A DNA stretch of 64,000 nucleotides from Paenibacillus sp. CF384 (GTDB taxonomy: Bacteria > Bacillota > Bacilli > Paenibacillales > Paenibacillaceae). The stretch lies in NCBI RefSeq assembly GCF_900106745.1, contig NZ_FNNV01000001.1, positions 248,001-312,000 on the forward strand, read 5' to 3'. The position numbers and the translations under genes were made by a program. Each line of letters begins with the position of its first letter. Within the stretch, counting starts at the first letter, position 1. Positions 25,690 to 34,992 of the stretch are shown here, piece by piece. The notes under the pieces were generated by a model. That model searched no databases. It was not told the DNA's origin and was given only the letters and a program-made list of their open reading frames with translations.

Positions 25690-25703
25690 GTAATGTACCT
25701 TAC
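25690..25703 (+). promoter_or_regulatory. Crp/Fnr-type operator for the SDR pair at 25.9-27.5 kb
   Basis: GTAATGTACCTTAC, 9 of 10 matches; TAAACT at 25727-25732 starts 37 nt after its first base. Confidence 0.7.
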
Positions 25704-25883
25704 TGCTAACCATTTCGTGTTTGTATTAAACTAAGCTGGAGCTCAGAGTTATGTATTAGGTTTGTTGAACGTTCGGCATTTCGCTGGATGCTCCGCTAGT
25801 AGAGTGGGCACAATATCAATGGCTGTCACCTCGGGAATTTTTCTTAACAGCATGAATAACAAAGTCCGTGGAGGTAATGAACA

Positions 25884-26681
25884 ATGGATCTTAATCTAAA
25901 AGATAAAGTAGCTGTGGTTACAGGAGCGAGTAAAGGTATTGGACTTGCGATTGCGGAACAATTTCTTAATGAAGGTGCTAAGGTCGTCGCCGTGAGTCGT
26001 TCTCTTAGCGCAGAATTGAAGCAGTTAATGGCGACTAACAAGGTGATTCATGTTCCCATGGATGTTGCAGCTGCCAAAGATGTGAAAGAAATATCGTCGA
26101 AATTAATCGAGCCGTTCGGCCGAATTGATATTCTAGTTAACAACGCTGGTGCGATTGATACACGTAAAGGTATTGGGTTTATGAATACGACGAATGAAGA
26201 CTGGGAAGAGCTGTATAATCTTAATTTTTTCAGTGTCGTTCGTTTTACGCAAGCCGTTGTTCCGCACTTGTTAAAACAAAAACATACTTCGATCGTTAAC
26301 ATTTCTTCCGTAAATGCCTATCTTCCGGAAGTAACGTACCCTATTTATGGGACAACCAAGGCTGCTATGAACAATTTGACCAAGCTGTTAGCTGCAGAAC
26401 TTGGTTCTCAGCAAATTCGCGTCAACAGCATTTCACCTGGACCGGTCAAGACGGATATGTGGACAGAAGAAAACGGATTGGCAGATGAATTTGCCAAAAA
26501 ATTCGGAACGACACCGGAGAATGCCATGGAAAAATTCTCTGAGATGGCTGGAATTTTATTAAGACGATTATCGGAATCGAAAGATATTGCTGAGCTTACT
26601 GTATTTCTAGCTTCTGAACGAGCGAATATGATTACAGCCTGCGATTATGCGATTGACGGCGGAGTATTGAAAAAAGGATAA
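25884..26681 (+). CDS. Short-chain dehydrogenase/reductase (FabG-like subgroup)
   Basis: A 265-residue classical SDR, distinct from the SDR family duplicated elsewhere in the window. It has TGASKGIG at the cofactor site, NNAG, catalytic Ser in [10 protein letters not shown], and Tyr-Lys in [11 protein letters not shown] 25884 follows GGAGGTAATG. An operator with TAAACT lies 150-190 bp upstream. It is followed after 28 bp by another SDR gene, so the two are probably one operon. Substrate unknown. Confidence 0.9.
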   Translation: MDLNLKDKVAVVTGASKGIGLAIAEQFLNEGAKVVAVSRSLSAELKQLMATNKVIHVPMDVAAAKDVKEISSKLIEPFGRIDILVNNAGAIDTRKGIGFMNTTNEDWEELYNLNFFSVVRFTQAVVPHLLKQKHTSIVNISSVNAYLPEVTYPIYGTTKAAMNNLTKLLAAELGSQQIRVNSISPGPVKTDMWTEENGLADEFAKKFGTTPENAMEKFSEMAGILLRRLSESKDIAELTVFLASERANMITACDYAIDGGVLKKG

Positions 26682-26709
26682 CTTTATAACGAAAAGGAGA
26701 TTGAAAAAT

Positions 26710-27459
26710 ATGGGTATGTTTGATGGTAAAGTAGCAGTTGTAACTGGTGGTACTAGCGGTATTGGTCTCGGCGCAGCGCAAATGTATGTCAATGAAGGTG
26801 CGTATGTATATATTACTGGACGAAGACAGGCAGAGCTCGAAGAAGCTTTGAAACTACTCGGACCAAATGCAAAAGGTGTACAAGGTGACGTCTCAAAGTT
26901 GGAAGACATCGATAATTTATTCGATACTGTTAAACGCGAGAAAGGCCATGTAGACTTTCTATTCGCGAACGCAGGCTTGGGCTCGCTCGTTCCACTTCAA
27001 GAAATTACAGAGGAACACTATTACAAGACGTTTGATGTCAATGTAAAAGGAACCATTTTCACGGTGAAAAAAGCGTTACCGCTATTCCCGAACGAAGCAG
27101 GTTCGATTATTGTTGTCGGATCCTTGGCAGCTGCCCATGGCGACCCAGCATTTAGTGTATACGGAGGTACGAAAGCAGCCATCAGACAAATGGTTCGCAG
27201 CTGGATCTTGGATTTGAAGGGCACACAAATTCGAGTAAATGTCATTCACCCAGGATTCATTAATACGCCTGCGTATGAACATTTATTCGGTAAAGAAGCA
27301 TTACCAGCTATTCTGGAAGGGATGGCAGAGAAAACCCCACTCGGTAGAGTCGGTACTGCAGAAGATATCGCGAAAGTCGTTAAGTTCCTCTCTTCGGACG
27401 ATAGCGCATATGTGAATGGAATCGAATTGTACGTAGATGGCGGAGCAGGTCAGTATTGA
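26710..27459 (+). CDS. Short-chain dehydrogenase/reductase (copy 3 of the [14 protein letters not shown] family)
   Basis: A 249-residue SDR, about 65% identical to the SDRs at 12615 and 18522. Cofactor loop [13 protein letters not shown] (NADPH preference), NAG and [11 protein letters not shown] are intact. ATG 26710 follows AAAAGGAGA; the TTG at 26701 overlaps that site. It is second in a two-gene operon behind the FabG-like SDR. A strong terminator follows. Confidence 0.92.
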   Translation: MGMFDGKVAVVTGGTSGIGLGAAQMYVNEGAYVYITGRRQAELEEALKLLGPNAKGVQGDVSKLEDIDNLFDTVKREKGHVDFLFANAGLGSLVPLQEITEEHYYKTFDVNVKGTIFTVKKALPLFPNEAGSIIVVGSLAAAHGDPAFSVYGGTKAAIRQMVRSWILDLKGTQIRVNVIHPGFINTPAYEHLFGKEALPAILEGMAEKTPLGRVGTAEDIAKVVKFLSSDDSAYVNGIELYVDGGAGQY

Positions 27460-27480
27460 TGAATATTCGATAGCATGCCA

Positions 27481-27516
27481 AAAAACCATCGCCATATGCT
27501 GCGATGGTTTTTTTTT
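27481..27516 (+). terminator. Terminator after the SDR pair
   Basis: AAAACCATCGC / GCGATGGTTTT with an 8-base loop and a run of T. Confidence 0.9.
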
Positions 27517-27537
27517 GTGAATCTGAAACGTTCTAAT

Positions 27538-27551
27538 GTAATGTAACTTAC
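27538..27551 (+). promoter_or_regulatory. Crp/Fnr-type operator for SDR copy 4
   Basis: GTAATGTAACTTAC, 9 of 10 matches; TAAACT at 27575-27580 starts 37 nt after its first base. The promoter closely resembles that at 25690 (shared AACCAT between site and -10). Confidence 0.7.
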
Positions 27552-27660
27552 AGCAAACCATGCGGTCTTTATACTAAACTAAACGCATACGGCGATTTAG
27601 TCCCAACGTCAGGTATGGTACAAGGGAAATGCAATTAAAATAAAAGGATATCTGAGTAAC

Positions 27661-28401
27661 ATGGGGATTTTTGATGGAAAAGTAGCTGTTGTAACTGGAG
27701 GAACTAGTGGAATCGGTCATAGTTCAGCACAGATGTACGTTAAGGAAGGAGCTCATGTCTTTATAACAGGACGGAGACAGGCAGAACTCGATGAGGCACT
27801 GAAACTGCTTGGGAAAAATGCAACGGGCGTTCAAGGTGATATTTCCAAGTCCGAAGATATCGACAAACTGTTTGATATCGTTGAGCGCGAGAAAGGAAAG
27901 TTGGATTTTCTCCTAGCAAATGCAGGTATAGGCTCACTCGTTCCGCTTCTAGAAATTACAGAGGAACATTACTATAAAACTTTTGATGTTAATGTAAAGG
28001 GCACCCTTTTCACAGTTAAAAAGGCATTGTCTCTATTCCCAAATCAAACGGGGTCCATTATGATTGTAGGATCTTTGGCATCATCCCCAGCATTTAGTGT
28101 GTATGGGGGAACGAAAGAAGCTATCAGGCAAATGGTTCGTAGCTGGATTCAAGAATTAAGAGGCACACAAATTCGAGTAAATGTCATTCAACCAGGATTT
28201 ATTAATACGCCAGCCTATGAACAACTGTTCGGAAAAGAAGTATTGCCATTCATTCTAGAAGGTATGGCAGAAAAGACACCACTTGGCAGAGTAGGAACAC
28301 CGGAAGATATTGCGAAAGCTGTTAAATTCCTTTCCTCCGATGACAGTGCATATGTTAACGGAATCGATTTGACTGTGGACGGCGGATCTAATCAATATTA
28401 A
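27661..28401 (+). CDS. Short-chain dehydrogenase/reductase (copy 4)
   Basis: A 246-residue SDR, about 75-80% identical to its neighbour at 26710, with [16 protein letters not shown] and [12 protein letters not shown] three- or four-residue deletion lies in the catalytic-serine loop (GSLASSPAF against [12 protein letters not shown]); Ser is kept. It has its own operator and promoter. Tandem duplication of the SDR is evident. Its terminator follows directly. Confidence 0.92.
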   Translation: MGIFDGKVAVVTGGTSGIGHSSAQMYVKEGAHVFITGRRQAELDEALKLLGKNATGVQGDISKSEDIDKLFDIVEREKGKLDFLLANAGIGSLVPLLEITEEHYYKTFDVNVKGTLFTVKKALSLFPNQTGSIMIVGSLASSPAFSVYGGTKEAIRQMVRSWIQELRGTQIRVNVIQPGFINTPAYEQLFGKEVLPFILEGMAEKTPLGRVGTPEDIAKAVKFLSSDDSAYVNGIDLTVDGGSNQY

Positions 28402-28411
28402 ATACAAAAAG

Positions 28412-28448
28412 CAAAGAGGAAGATCCACGGGATCTTGCTCTTTGTTTT
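28412..28448 (+). terminator. Terminator after SDR copy 4
   Basis: CAAAGAGGAAGATCC / GGATCTTGCTCTTTG with a short internal mismatch, then TTTT. Confidence 0.82.
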
Positions 28449-28595
28449 AAATAATAAACATCACGTTTTCATCTTTTAATTTTTCACTATAGACACCGTC
28501 TATAGCAACTATATAATATATCAATTTGGTATATGGACCTGTTTATATTAATATGTAGTTATTAAAAACAATATCGGTTAAAGGAGAGAATACGG

Positions 28596-28982
28596 ATGGA
28601 AGAACATTACTACAGAAACGCTCATATTTTTTGGGATGAAGTCATTGAATCGGTTGTGATTCGATGGAATTCCTTCGCCACGGGGGACAATTTCAGAGAG
28701 CCATTAGATAAATTGATTGAAATAGCCGTGATCAAGAAGGCTAAGAAAGCTTTATTTGATAACAGTCATATTCTTGTCATGAAAGACGATATGAAATGGT
28801 TGTCTGATGAGTGGTTGCCTAGACTAAAGAATGCTGGGATTCAATACACAGCTATTGTTAATCCAACTCATTTAGATCGTAACTACGTCTTGAATAAAGA
28901 AGATGATGAGGAAAACATGAAACACCATGAATTTGAAGGTGTACAAAAAGCAATTGTATGGTTATCAGAAATAGCTGCATGA
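28596..28982 (+). CDS. Hypothetical soluble protein, 128 residues
   Basis: Not firmly recognised. ATG 28596 follows AAAGGAGAG. The product is soluble, starts EEHYYRNAHIFWDE and alternates hydrophobic strands with charged helices in a way reminiscent of STAS or SpoIIAA-like domains (ALFDNSHILVMKDD), but no diagnostic motif is clear. The 194-bp leader is very AT-rich and contains no GTAAT palindrome. It is 53 bp upstream of gndA and may be co-transcribed with it. Confidence 0.72.
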   Translation: MEEHYYRNAHIFWDEVIESVVIRWNSFATGDNFREPLDKLIEIAVIKKAKKALFDNSHILVMKDDMKWLSDEWLPRLKNAGIQYTAIVNPTHLDRNYVLNKEDDEENMKHHEFEGVQKAIVWLSEIAA

Positions 28983-29035
28983 GGTCTTTAGAAGGGGCTA
29001 GAAGAATTAATAACAATCATCGGAGGAGATAATAA

Positions 29036-30454
29036 ATGAGCAAGTTACAAATCGGTGTGGCTGGATTAGCCGTCATGGGCAAAAACCTAGCCTTAAATAT
29101 AGAAAGCAAGGGCTTTACAGTTGCCGTGTACAACCGTTCTCCAGAAAAAACAAAAGAACTTCTGGCAGAAGCACAAGGCAAAAACTTTGTAGGAACATAC
29201 AGCATCCAAGAATTCGTGCAGTCTTTGGAGGTACCTCGGAAAATACTGATTATGGTTAAAGCGGGGACACCAACTGATGATACCATTAATCAGTTAGTCC
29301 CACATCTCAGTCCCGGAGATATCATTATCGATGGAGGTAATGCTTATTTTCCGGATACGGAGCGCAGAAACCGAGAATTGGAGTCTAAAGGAATCCGATT
29401 CATTGGGGCAGGGGTTTCTGGTGGCGAAGAAGGAGCGCTTAAAGGACCGTCGATCATGCCGGGCGGCCAGCGTGAAGCATATGATCTTGTAGAACCGATT
29501 CTGACGGCCATTTCCGCCAAAGTAAACGGCGATGCTTGCTCGACTTATATCGGAGAGGGTGGTGCCGGCCATTATGTGAAAATGGTCCATAACGGCATTG
29601 AGTATGGAGACATGCAACTAATTGGCGAAGCTTACCATCTGATGAGAGACGTGCTTCATGTGCAAGCGGAGGAATTATATAACATTTTCACGGAATGGAA
29701 CAATGGGGAGCTGGACAGTTATTTAATCGAGATTACGGCGGATATTTTCTCTAAGAGAGATGCTGCGACCGGCAAACCGATGGTGGACGTGATTCTGGAT
29801 TCTGCTGGGCAAAAAGGAACCGGAAAATGGACTAGCCAAAGCGCACTGGATCTCGGCGTTCCACTCTCCATCATAACCGAATCCGTCTTTGCCAGATTCA
29901 TTTCTGCAATGAAAGAAGAACGCTTAACTGCAAGTAAAAAACTGAGCGGTCCCGCATCGCCGAAATTCGAAGGAGATGCTGCCGAATTTATTGAAGCGGT
30001 AAGACAAGCTCTATATGCAAGTAAAATCGCTTCTTATGCGCAGGGATTTGCTCAGATGAAGGTGGCCTCGGAGCATTACGGTTGGGATTTGAATTACGGC
30101 AATATTTCCATGATTTTCCGGGGAGGTTGCATTATTCGAGCCCGTTTCCTGCAAAACATCAAAGATGCATACGATAGAGATCCAGCATTGAACAACTTGT
30201 TCCTAGATGAATATTTCGCCGGGGTCATCAAAAAATACCAGGAATCCTGGCGCAAAGTTGTTGCGATCGCTGTAACCAGAGGGATTCCAGTTCCGGCATT
30301 CTCTTCAGCGCTTGCTTACTATGACAGTTATCGGTCGGCTAATCTTCCGGCCAATCTGCTTCAGGCACAGCGGGATTATTTCGGAGCCCATACGTTTGAA
30401 CGGGTGGACCAAGCTGGAAGCTTCCATTTCCAATGGTTGAACAACAACGACTAA
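29036..30454 (+). CDS. gndA: 6-phosphogluconate dehydrogenase, decarboxylating (NADP+)
   Basis: Third enzyme of the oxidative pentose phosphate pathway, giving ribulose 5-phosphate, CO2 and NADPH. The 472-residue product has the Rossmann start [22 protein letters not shown], the substrate-binding GVSGGEEGA and [13 protein letters not shown] with catalytic Lys and His-Asn, and a C-terminal tail ending in HFQW. The start has CGGAGGAG. pgi follows 56 bp later in the same direction. The NADPH formed would feed thioredoxin reductase, the SDRs and the RclA-like reductase of this region. Confidence 0.97.
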   Translation: MSKLQIGVAGLAVMGKNLALNIESKGFTVAVYNRSPEKTKELLAEAQGKNFVGTYSIQEFVQSLEVPRKILIMVKAGTPTDDTINQLVPHLSPGDIIIDGGNAYFPDTERRNRELESKGIRFIGAGVSGGEEGALKGPSIMPGGQREAYDLVEPILTAISAKVNGDACSTYIGEGGAGHYVKMVHNGIEYGDMQLIGEAYHLMRDVLHVQAEELYNIFTEWNNGELDSYLIEITADIFSKRDAATGKPMVDVILDSAGQKGTGKWTSQSALDLGVPLSIITESVFARFISAMKEERLTASKKLSGPASPKFEGDAAEFIEAVRQALYASKIASYAQGFAQMKVASEHYGWDLNYGNISMIFRGGCIIRARFLQNIKDAYDRDPALNNLFLDEYFAGVIKKYQESWRKVVAIAVTRGIPVPAFSSALAYYDSYRSANLPANLLQAQRDYFGAHTFERVDQAGSFHFQWLNNND

Positions 30455-30510
30455 ACGATTGATTATAAATTTCTAGTATTTTAGTGGGAATGAAAGGTGG
30501 TTTTACTGGA

Positions 30511-31860
30511 ATGAGTAAAGCAGTTCAGTTTGATTACAGCAAGGCGCTAACGTTCATCGGGCAGCATGAAATTGACAATTTGGCAGCACAAGTTCGCACT
30601 GCGCATGATCAGCTTCGCAATGGCACAGGTGCGGGATCAGACTACCTTGGCTGGATTAACTTGCCGAATAGCTATGATAAAGAAGAATTCTCCCGCATTC
30701 AGACAGCGGCTGCGAAGATCCAATCGGACTCCGAGGTGCTGATTGTTATTGGAATTGGCGGTTCCTACCTTGGCGCGCGCGCTGCGATCGAGATGCTCTC
30801 GCACTCTTTCTCTAACCTGCTCCCGGGCGAGCAGCGCAAGGTTCCTCAAGTGCTCTTCGCGGGCAACAATATTAGCTCCAGATATGTAACGCATCTTCTT
30901 CAATTGCTTGAAGGCCGCGACTGGTCGATCAACGTGATCTCGAAGTCCGGTACAACAACGGAGCCGGCAATCGCGTTCCGCATATTCCGCGCAGCTCTTG
31001 AAGAGAAATACGGCAAGGCTGAAGCGCGCAAACGGATTTATGCAACGACAGACCGTGCTAAGGGCGCTTTGAAAAAGCTTGCAACAGAGGAAGGCTACGA
31101 GTCGTTCATTATCCCTGACGATGTAGGCGGACGTTACTCTGTACTTACGGCGGTTGGCTTGCTCCCAATTGCAGCAGCTGGCATCGACATCGAAGAGATG
31201 ATGCATGGCGCAGCGGACGCATCGCAAGCGTACAGCAACCCTGAGCTTTCGGAGAACGAAGCTTACCAATATGCTGCAGCTCGTAACGCTCTGTACCGCA
31301 AAGGCAAAACGACTGAAATCCTCGTAAATTATGAGCCATCACTTCATTTCGTATCGGAGTGGTGGAAGCAGTTGTACGGCGAGAGCGAAGGTAAAGACTA
31401 CAAAGGGATTTTCCCGGCGGCTGTCGACTTCTCAACGGATCTGCACTCCATGGGCCAATTCATTCAAGAAGGCAACCGGAACATCTTCGAGACGGTTATC
31501 CAAGTGAACAATGTGGCTGAACAAATCACAATCGCGCATGACGAGAGCGATTTGGACGGGCTGAACTTCCTGAGCGGCAAGACGATGGACTTCGTAAATA
31601 AGAAAGCGTTCGAAGGAACGCTACTGGCGCATACAGACGGCCAGGTGCCAAACTTTGTCGTGAATATCGCAGACATGACGCCGTACACATTCGGCTATCT
31701 CGTCTATTTCTTCGAAATTGCATGCGGCATCAGCGGTTACCTGCTTGGCGTGAATCCGTTCGATCAGCCAGGCGTTGAAGCGTACAAGAAGAACATGTTC
31801 GCATTGCTTGGCAAGCCTGGCTATGAACAAGAGAAGGCTGAGCTCGAAGCTCGATTGTAA
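30511..31860 (+). CDS. pgi: Glucose-6-phosphate isomerase
   Basis: Interconverts glucose 6-phosphate and fructose 6-phosphate at the branch between glycolysis and the pentose phosphate route. The 449-residue product is the usual length for Firmicutes, with [22 protein letters not shown], and the family signatures [10 protein letters not shown] and [13 protein letters not shown] 30511 follows AAAGGTGG; the frame opens 9 codons earlier at 30484. Its codon use (GCG, CGC, AAG rich) differs slightly from its neighbours, as expected for a highly expressed gene. A very strong hairpin follows. Confidence 0.97.
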   Translation: MSKAVQFDYSKALTFIGQHEIDNLAAQVRTAHDQLRNGTGAGSDYLGWINLPNSYDKEEFSRIQTAAAKIQSDSEVLIVIGIGGSYLGARAAIEMLSHSFSNLLPGEQRKVPQVLFAGNNISSRYVTHLLQLLEGRDWSINVISKSGTTTEPAIAFRIFRAALEEKYGKAEARKRIYATTDRAKGALKKLATEEGYESFIIPDDVGGRYSVLTAVGLLPIAAAGIDIEEMMHGAADASQAYSNPELSENEAYQYAAARNALYRKGKTTEILVNYEPSLHFVSEWWKQLYGESEGKDYKGIFPAAVDFSTDLHSMGQFIQEGNRNIFETVIQVNNVAEQITIAHDESDLDGLNFLSGKTMDFVNKKAFEGTLLAHTDGQVPNFVVNIADMTPYTFGYLVYFFEIACGISGYLLGVNPFDQPGVEAYKKNMFALLGKPGYEQEKAELEARL

Positions 31861-31920
31861 TCGGCAGTCGTGCTAAAACAGATCCATGTGACGAAATAAC
31901 CGATACAATCGAGATACGTA

Positions 31921-31968
31921 AAGGGACCAAGCTCTTGTTCAATTAATGACAAGAGCTTGGTCCCTTTA
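31921..31968 (+). terminator. Terminator after pgi
   Basis: Perfect 18-base stem AAGGGACCAAGCTCTTGT / ACAAGAGCTTGGTCCCTT with a 10-base loop. The rest of the 276-bp gap before the next gene shows no other structure I can support. Confidence 0.9.
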
Positions 31969-32136
31969 CCAACCAATATTCCCATCATGACGTTATTCAG
32001 TTTATAATAAAGTCGTGTACGTTATGGAATGTCTGTTGTTAACCTGCGATGGTGTTAGAACAATGTTCCACTGACAGCAAGTATTTTACTATGCTAAGGA
32101 CAACGATTGTTCTGGTAGGTATAGAGGGGTTTTTAA

Positions 32137-33150
32137 ATGATGCAAGAAAACTTTTGGCGCGATCTACCACGACCGTTTTTTGTACTAGCACCCATGGAAG
32201 ATGTGACAGATGTTGTGTTTCGCCATGTGGTAAGTGAGGCCGGCAGACCGGATGTGTATTTTACGGAGTTTGCGAATACGGAGAGTTATTGTCACCCAGA
32301 GGGGAACAAGAGCGTACGTGGGCGCTTGACTTTCACCCCGGATGAACAGCCCATTGTAGCACATATCTGGGGAGATAAACCGGAATATTTCCGTGAAATG
32401 AGCATCGGCATGGCGAAAGAAGGCTTCAAAGGAATCGATATTAATATGGGGTGTCCAGTCGCGAATGTAGCAGAGAACGGGAAGGGCAGCGGACTGATCT
32501 GCCGTCCTGAAATCGCAGCGGATATCATCCAAGCCGCTAAAGCCGGAGGACTGCCTGTCAGTGTAAAAACAAGGCTCGGCTTTAGTGAGCTAGACGAATG
32601 GCGTGACTGGTTAACCCATATTTTGAAACAAGACATTGCTAATCTGTCCATTCATCTTCGGACAAGAGAGGAAATGAGCAAAGTAAAAGCTCATTGGGAA
32701 CTGATTCCGGAGATTAAGAAGCTTCGTGATGAGATCGCGCCAGATACACTTCTGACCATTAACGGGGATATCCCCGACCGTCAGACTGGCCTGCAGCTTG
32801 CAGAGCAATACGGTGTCGACGGTATTATGATTGGACGCGGTATTTTTCAAAATCCATTTGCATTTGAGAAAGAGCCGAAGGAGCACAGCAGTGCGGAATT
32901 GCTTGATCTGCTGCGGCTCCATCTGGATTTGCATGATCAATACGCAGCAGAGGCACCACGTTCGTTTAGTGCGCTTACCCGTTTCTTCAAAATCTATGTC
33001 CGTGGGTTTCGTGGAGCAAGTGAACTTCGAAACAGCTTGATGAATGCCAAATCAAAAAGTGAAGTGTATGTCTTGCTGAATGAATTTAGAAGCAAGGAGC
33101 TTGCAGGGGCTGAGGAACATGGAAATGATGTCCGCCAGACAATTGAATGA
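32137..33150 (+). CDS. tRNA-dihydrouridine synthase
   Basis: A flavoenzyme that reduces uridines in the tRNA D-loop with NADPH. The 337-residue TIM-barrel has LAPMEDVTD at the start, the catalytic cysteine in [16 protein letters not shown], and the FMN phosphate-binding [10 protein letters not shown]. The C-terminal helical domain is present. The start lacks a strong site (AGAGGGG lies 7-14 bases upstream). It is a single gene followed by a weak terminator. Which of the Dus subfamilies it belongs to cannot be settled from motifs alone. Confidence 0.93.
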   Translation: MMQENFWRDLPRPFFVLAPMEDVTDVVFRHVVSEAGRPDVYFTEFANTESYCHPEGNKSVRGRLTFTPDEQPIVAHIWGDKPEYFREMSIGMAKEGFKGIDINMGCPVANVAENGKGSGLICRPEIAADIIQAAKAGGLPVSVKTRLGFSELDEWRDWLTHILKQDIANLSIHLRTREEMSKVKAHWELIPEIKKLRDEIAPDTLLTINGDIPDRQTGLQLAEQYGVDGIMIGRGIFQNPFAFEKEPKEHSSAELLDLLRLHLDLHDQYAAEAPRSFSALTRFFKIYVRGFRGASELRNSLMNAKSKSEVYVLLNEFRSKELAGAEEHGNDVRQTIE

Positions 33151-33183
33151 CTGTCGGACCACATAAACTTAAATACAACTCAA

Positions 33184-33206
33184 GTCGCACAAACTGCGGC
33201 TTTTTT
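33184..33206 (+). terminator. Terminator after the Dus gene
   Basis: Short stem GTCGCA / TGCGGC with a T run. It resembles the intergenic repeat family of 0.82, 58.24 and 58.89 kb and may be a diverged member. Confidence 0.65.
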
Positions 33207-33229
33207 GTATTTTTATAGGTGTTTTTCCA

Positions 33230-33595
33230 TTCCCTTTATTCATTCCCCTGAAAGTAACCGATATTAATACAGCCAGCTATGCGATCAAGAAAGATGGCAC
33301 ATTATGGACCATTACCAAACAAAGTATGGAGAAGAAGCAAGGCAGCGTTACTCGAAGCGTACTTTCAGGGGTAGAGTTTAAACGTATTTCTTCGGATCAT
33401 GATTGGACGGATCTGGCGGATCAGCCGGATAGCAGCAATAATATGATCTTTAGGAAGCAGAATGGCCAGCTTTACGGCCTGGGCTTTAATAGTAGCGGGG
33501 AATTGGATGAACCGAGAACTAACAAACCGTTTAAAGAGCTGTCTGTGATCGAAGAACTGACTGCAATTAATAAATATTACATTCAAGGCAAATAA
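33230..33595 (+). pseudogene. C-terminal fragment of an RCC1-like repeat protein
   Basis: The frame is open upstream of ATG 33326, back into the preceding terminator, and has no ribosome binding site. It encodes TDINTASYAIKKDGTLWTI and, later, NGQLYGLGFNSSGELDEP, both resembling single RCC1/BNR-type repeats of surface proteins. The start of the gene is missing. It is probably a remnant of a larger secreted repeat protein; a short expressed product from 33326 (89 residues) cannot be ruled out. Confidence 0.55.
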
Positions 33596-33626
33596 TCTCC
33601 ACCTAATTAAGAAATAAACAATAACG

Positions 33627-33666
33627 AGGTTGCCGGCAAACAAATGAATCCGGCAGCCTTTTTTTG
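33627..33666 (+). terminator. Terminator after the RCC1-like fragment
   Basis: AGGTTGCCGG / CCGGCAGCCT with a 13-base loop and seven T. It probably served the ancestral gene. Confidence 0.85.
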
Positions 33667-33698
33667 CGTTAACGGCACCTCGCTGGAACTCTCCAATT

Positions 33699-33712
33699 GT
33701 AAGCTACTTTAC
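33699..33712 (+). promoter_or_regulatory. Crp/Fnr-type operator for the SnoaL pair
   Basis: GTAAGCTACTTTAC, 8 of 10 matches; TAAACT at 33736-33741 starts 37 nt after its first base, exactly as at 25690 and 27538. Confidence 0.6.
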
Positions 33713-33844
33713 AGAATGTATAACGCCGTTTGCAGTAAACTTAGTTTGTAGCAGACGGTTAGATACAATCAGCCAAATCAATAATGCCACGCTGAGTTGG
33801 GAATAATGATTTTATAAAAAATACTTTGGAAAGAGTGGGATAAT

Positions 33845-34324
33845 ATGAATCAAAATGAATTGCAAGAACGAAGAATTGAAACGGCAATAAACTACTTCCG
33901 TTACGTTGATAATGGGGATCCGACTTTGGTCTCGCTCTTTGAAGATGATGCCACGCTATATTTTCCGAAGCTGGGATTAGCGAATGGTAAGGCAGAAATT
34001 GGACTGATTGCCCAAGGGTTTGGATCTGAAATTATTGAAATCATACACGATATTGAAAACTTTAATATTATGCCGAGTGGCGATTTTGTGATTATAGAGG
34101 GACAAGTAAAGGGAGTTACGCATTCCGGAGGTGCCTTCCCCGATAACGTATTCTCACAAGGCCGCTTCTGCAACGTCTTCGAGTTCAATGGCGAGTTTAT
34201 TAAACGTCTGCACATCTATGAGGATCCTGACTTTAACAGTGCCGATATTCCGCGTGTCGAATGGGCTAAAAAGGTTCACGATTCTATAGCGCAACACAGG
34301 GCCGTCCAGAAACAGGAGGACTGA
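33845..34324 (+). CDS. SnoaL/NTF2-like protein (first of pair)
   Basis: A 159-residue cone-shaped NTF2-like fold protein: AINYFRYVDNGDPTLVSLFEDDATLYFPKLG, with the usual helix-strand opening, and later GRFCNVFEFNGEFIKRLHIYEDPDF. Family members are isomerases, cyclases, dehydratases or ligand-binding proteins; the substrate cannot be inferred. The start has GGAAAGAG upstream. An operator with TAAACT lies upstream. The next gene starts 2 bp after its stop, so the two form one operon and perhaps a heteromer. Confidence 0.85.
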   Translation: MNQNELQERRIETAINYFRYVDNGDPTLVSLFEDDATLYFPKLGLANGKAEIGLIAQGFGSEIIEIIHDIENFNIMPSGDFVIIEGQVKGVTHSGGAFPDNVFSQGRFCNVFEFNGEFIKRLHIYEDPDFNSADIPRVEWAKKVHDSIAQHRAVQKQED

Positions 34325-34326
34325 TC

Positions 34327-34689
34327 ATGAATCTGGCCATACTTGAAAAGCATATGTTCTCGGTTTGGAGCGAAACCGACCGAGAACGGAGAAGATTGGC
34401 TATAGACGAAGTGTACAGGGAAAACTGTATGATTTTCGATCCCATGTTTACTGATCCTTTCCAAGGACGCGACAAACTCATGAATCTAATTGATCAAGTG
34501 CAAGAACAATTTCCTGGCTTTGTATTCCGAATCGAATCCTATGACGCGCATCATCAAACTGTCCGGCTCCACTGGTCCTACGGGCCTCCCGGAGTGAAGC
34601 AGCCTGTTGTTACGGGCGAGGACTTCATTTTGTTTGAAGAGGGCCAGATAAAAAGCATGTATATTTATATTGACCAACCTCCTGTATGA
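34327..34689 (+). CDS. SnoaL/NTF2-like protein (second of pair)
   Basis: A 120-residue SnoaL-type protein: VYRENCMIFDPMFTDPFQGRD, FRIESYDAHHQTVRLHWSYGPPG and a final FEEGQIKSMYIYID. The AGGAGGACTG ribosome binding site overlaps the end of the upstream gene, giving translational coupling. It is closer to the nuclear-transport-factor-2/limonene-epoxide-hydrolase type than its partner. Function unknown. Confidence 0.84.
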   Translation: MNLAILEKHMFSVWSETDRERRRLAIDEVYRENCMIFDPMFTDPFQGRDKLMNLIDQVQEQFPGFVFRIESYDAHHQTVRLHWSYGPPGVKQPVVTGEDFILFEEGQIKSMYIYIDQPPV

Positions 34690-34698
34690 CGATTCATC

Positions 34699-34740
34699 GC
34701 GAAAGGAGCTACCTAACCATTGGTGGCTCCTTTTGCTTTT
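34699..34740 (+). terminator. Terminator after the SnoaL pair
   Basis: GCGAAAGGAGC / GCTCCTTTTGC with a 16-base loop, followed by TTTT. Confidence 0.82.
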
Positions 34741-34802
34741 TCCATTGAACTACGCGTGAAATAATATACATCGCTATACGTTTTGTTTATGGTAAGCAAA
34801 CC

Positions 34803-34857
34803 TTAAGAATTCGTTAAGCGTTGCTCTCCAGGTTCGATAAGCTTTGATCGGTATACT
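34803..34857 (+). promoter_or_regulatory. Promoter of the acetylation operon with three TTAAG-like boxes
   Basis: TTAAG at 34803, TTAAG at 34814 and ATAAG at 34837 lie 49, 38 and 15 bases before TATACT (34852-34857). The first two boxes are 11-bp direct repeats, as bound by OmpR-family response regulators. The same three offsets occur at 55976-56030. The remaining ~130 bp of the 303-bp gap hold a long leader and a GTAAT-like palindrome. Confidence 0.7.
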
Positions 34858-34890
34858 CTTGATATGGACGAGGAGAGGAGTCTCACTAAT

Positions 34891-34904
34891 GTAAATTAGA
34901 TTAC
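34891..34904 (+). promoter_or_regulatory. GTAAT-like palindrome in the acetylation operon leader
   Basis: GTAAATTAGATTAC, 9 of 10 matches, with a poor -10 (TAATTT at 34927, 36 nt). It may be a second, weaker promoter or chance. Confidence 0.35.
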
Positions 34905-34992
34905 TGAGTAATAAATCAGGTTGGAGTAATTTTAGAACAGGCCAAGTCGTTTTTTAATAGAAGCATCACGGCAAAAGAGAGGAGTTTACAAC

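Noticed and set aside
30637-31269. A 210-codon minus-strand frame inside pgi
   Set aside because: It is antisense to a certain gene; such frames arise from the codon bias of pgi.
34690-34992. A riboswitch in the long leader of the acetylation operon
   Set aside because: Apart from the terminator, TTAAG boxes and one palindrome, I see no conserved aptamer-like pattern.
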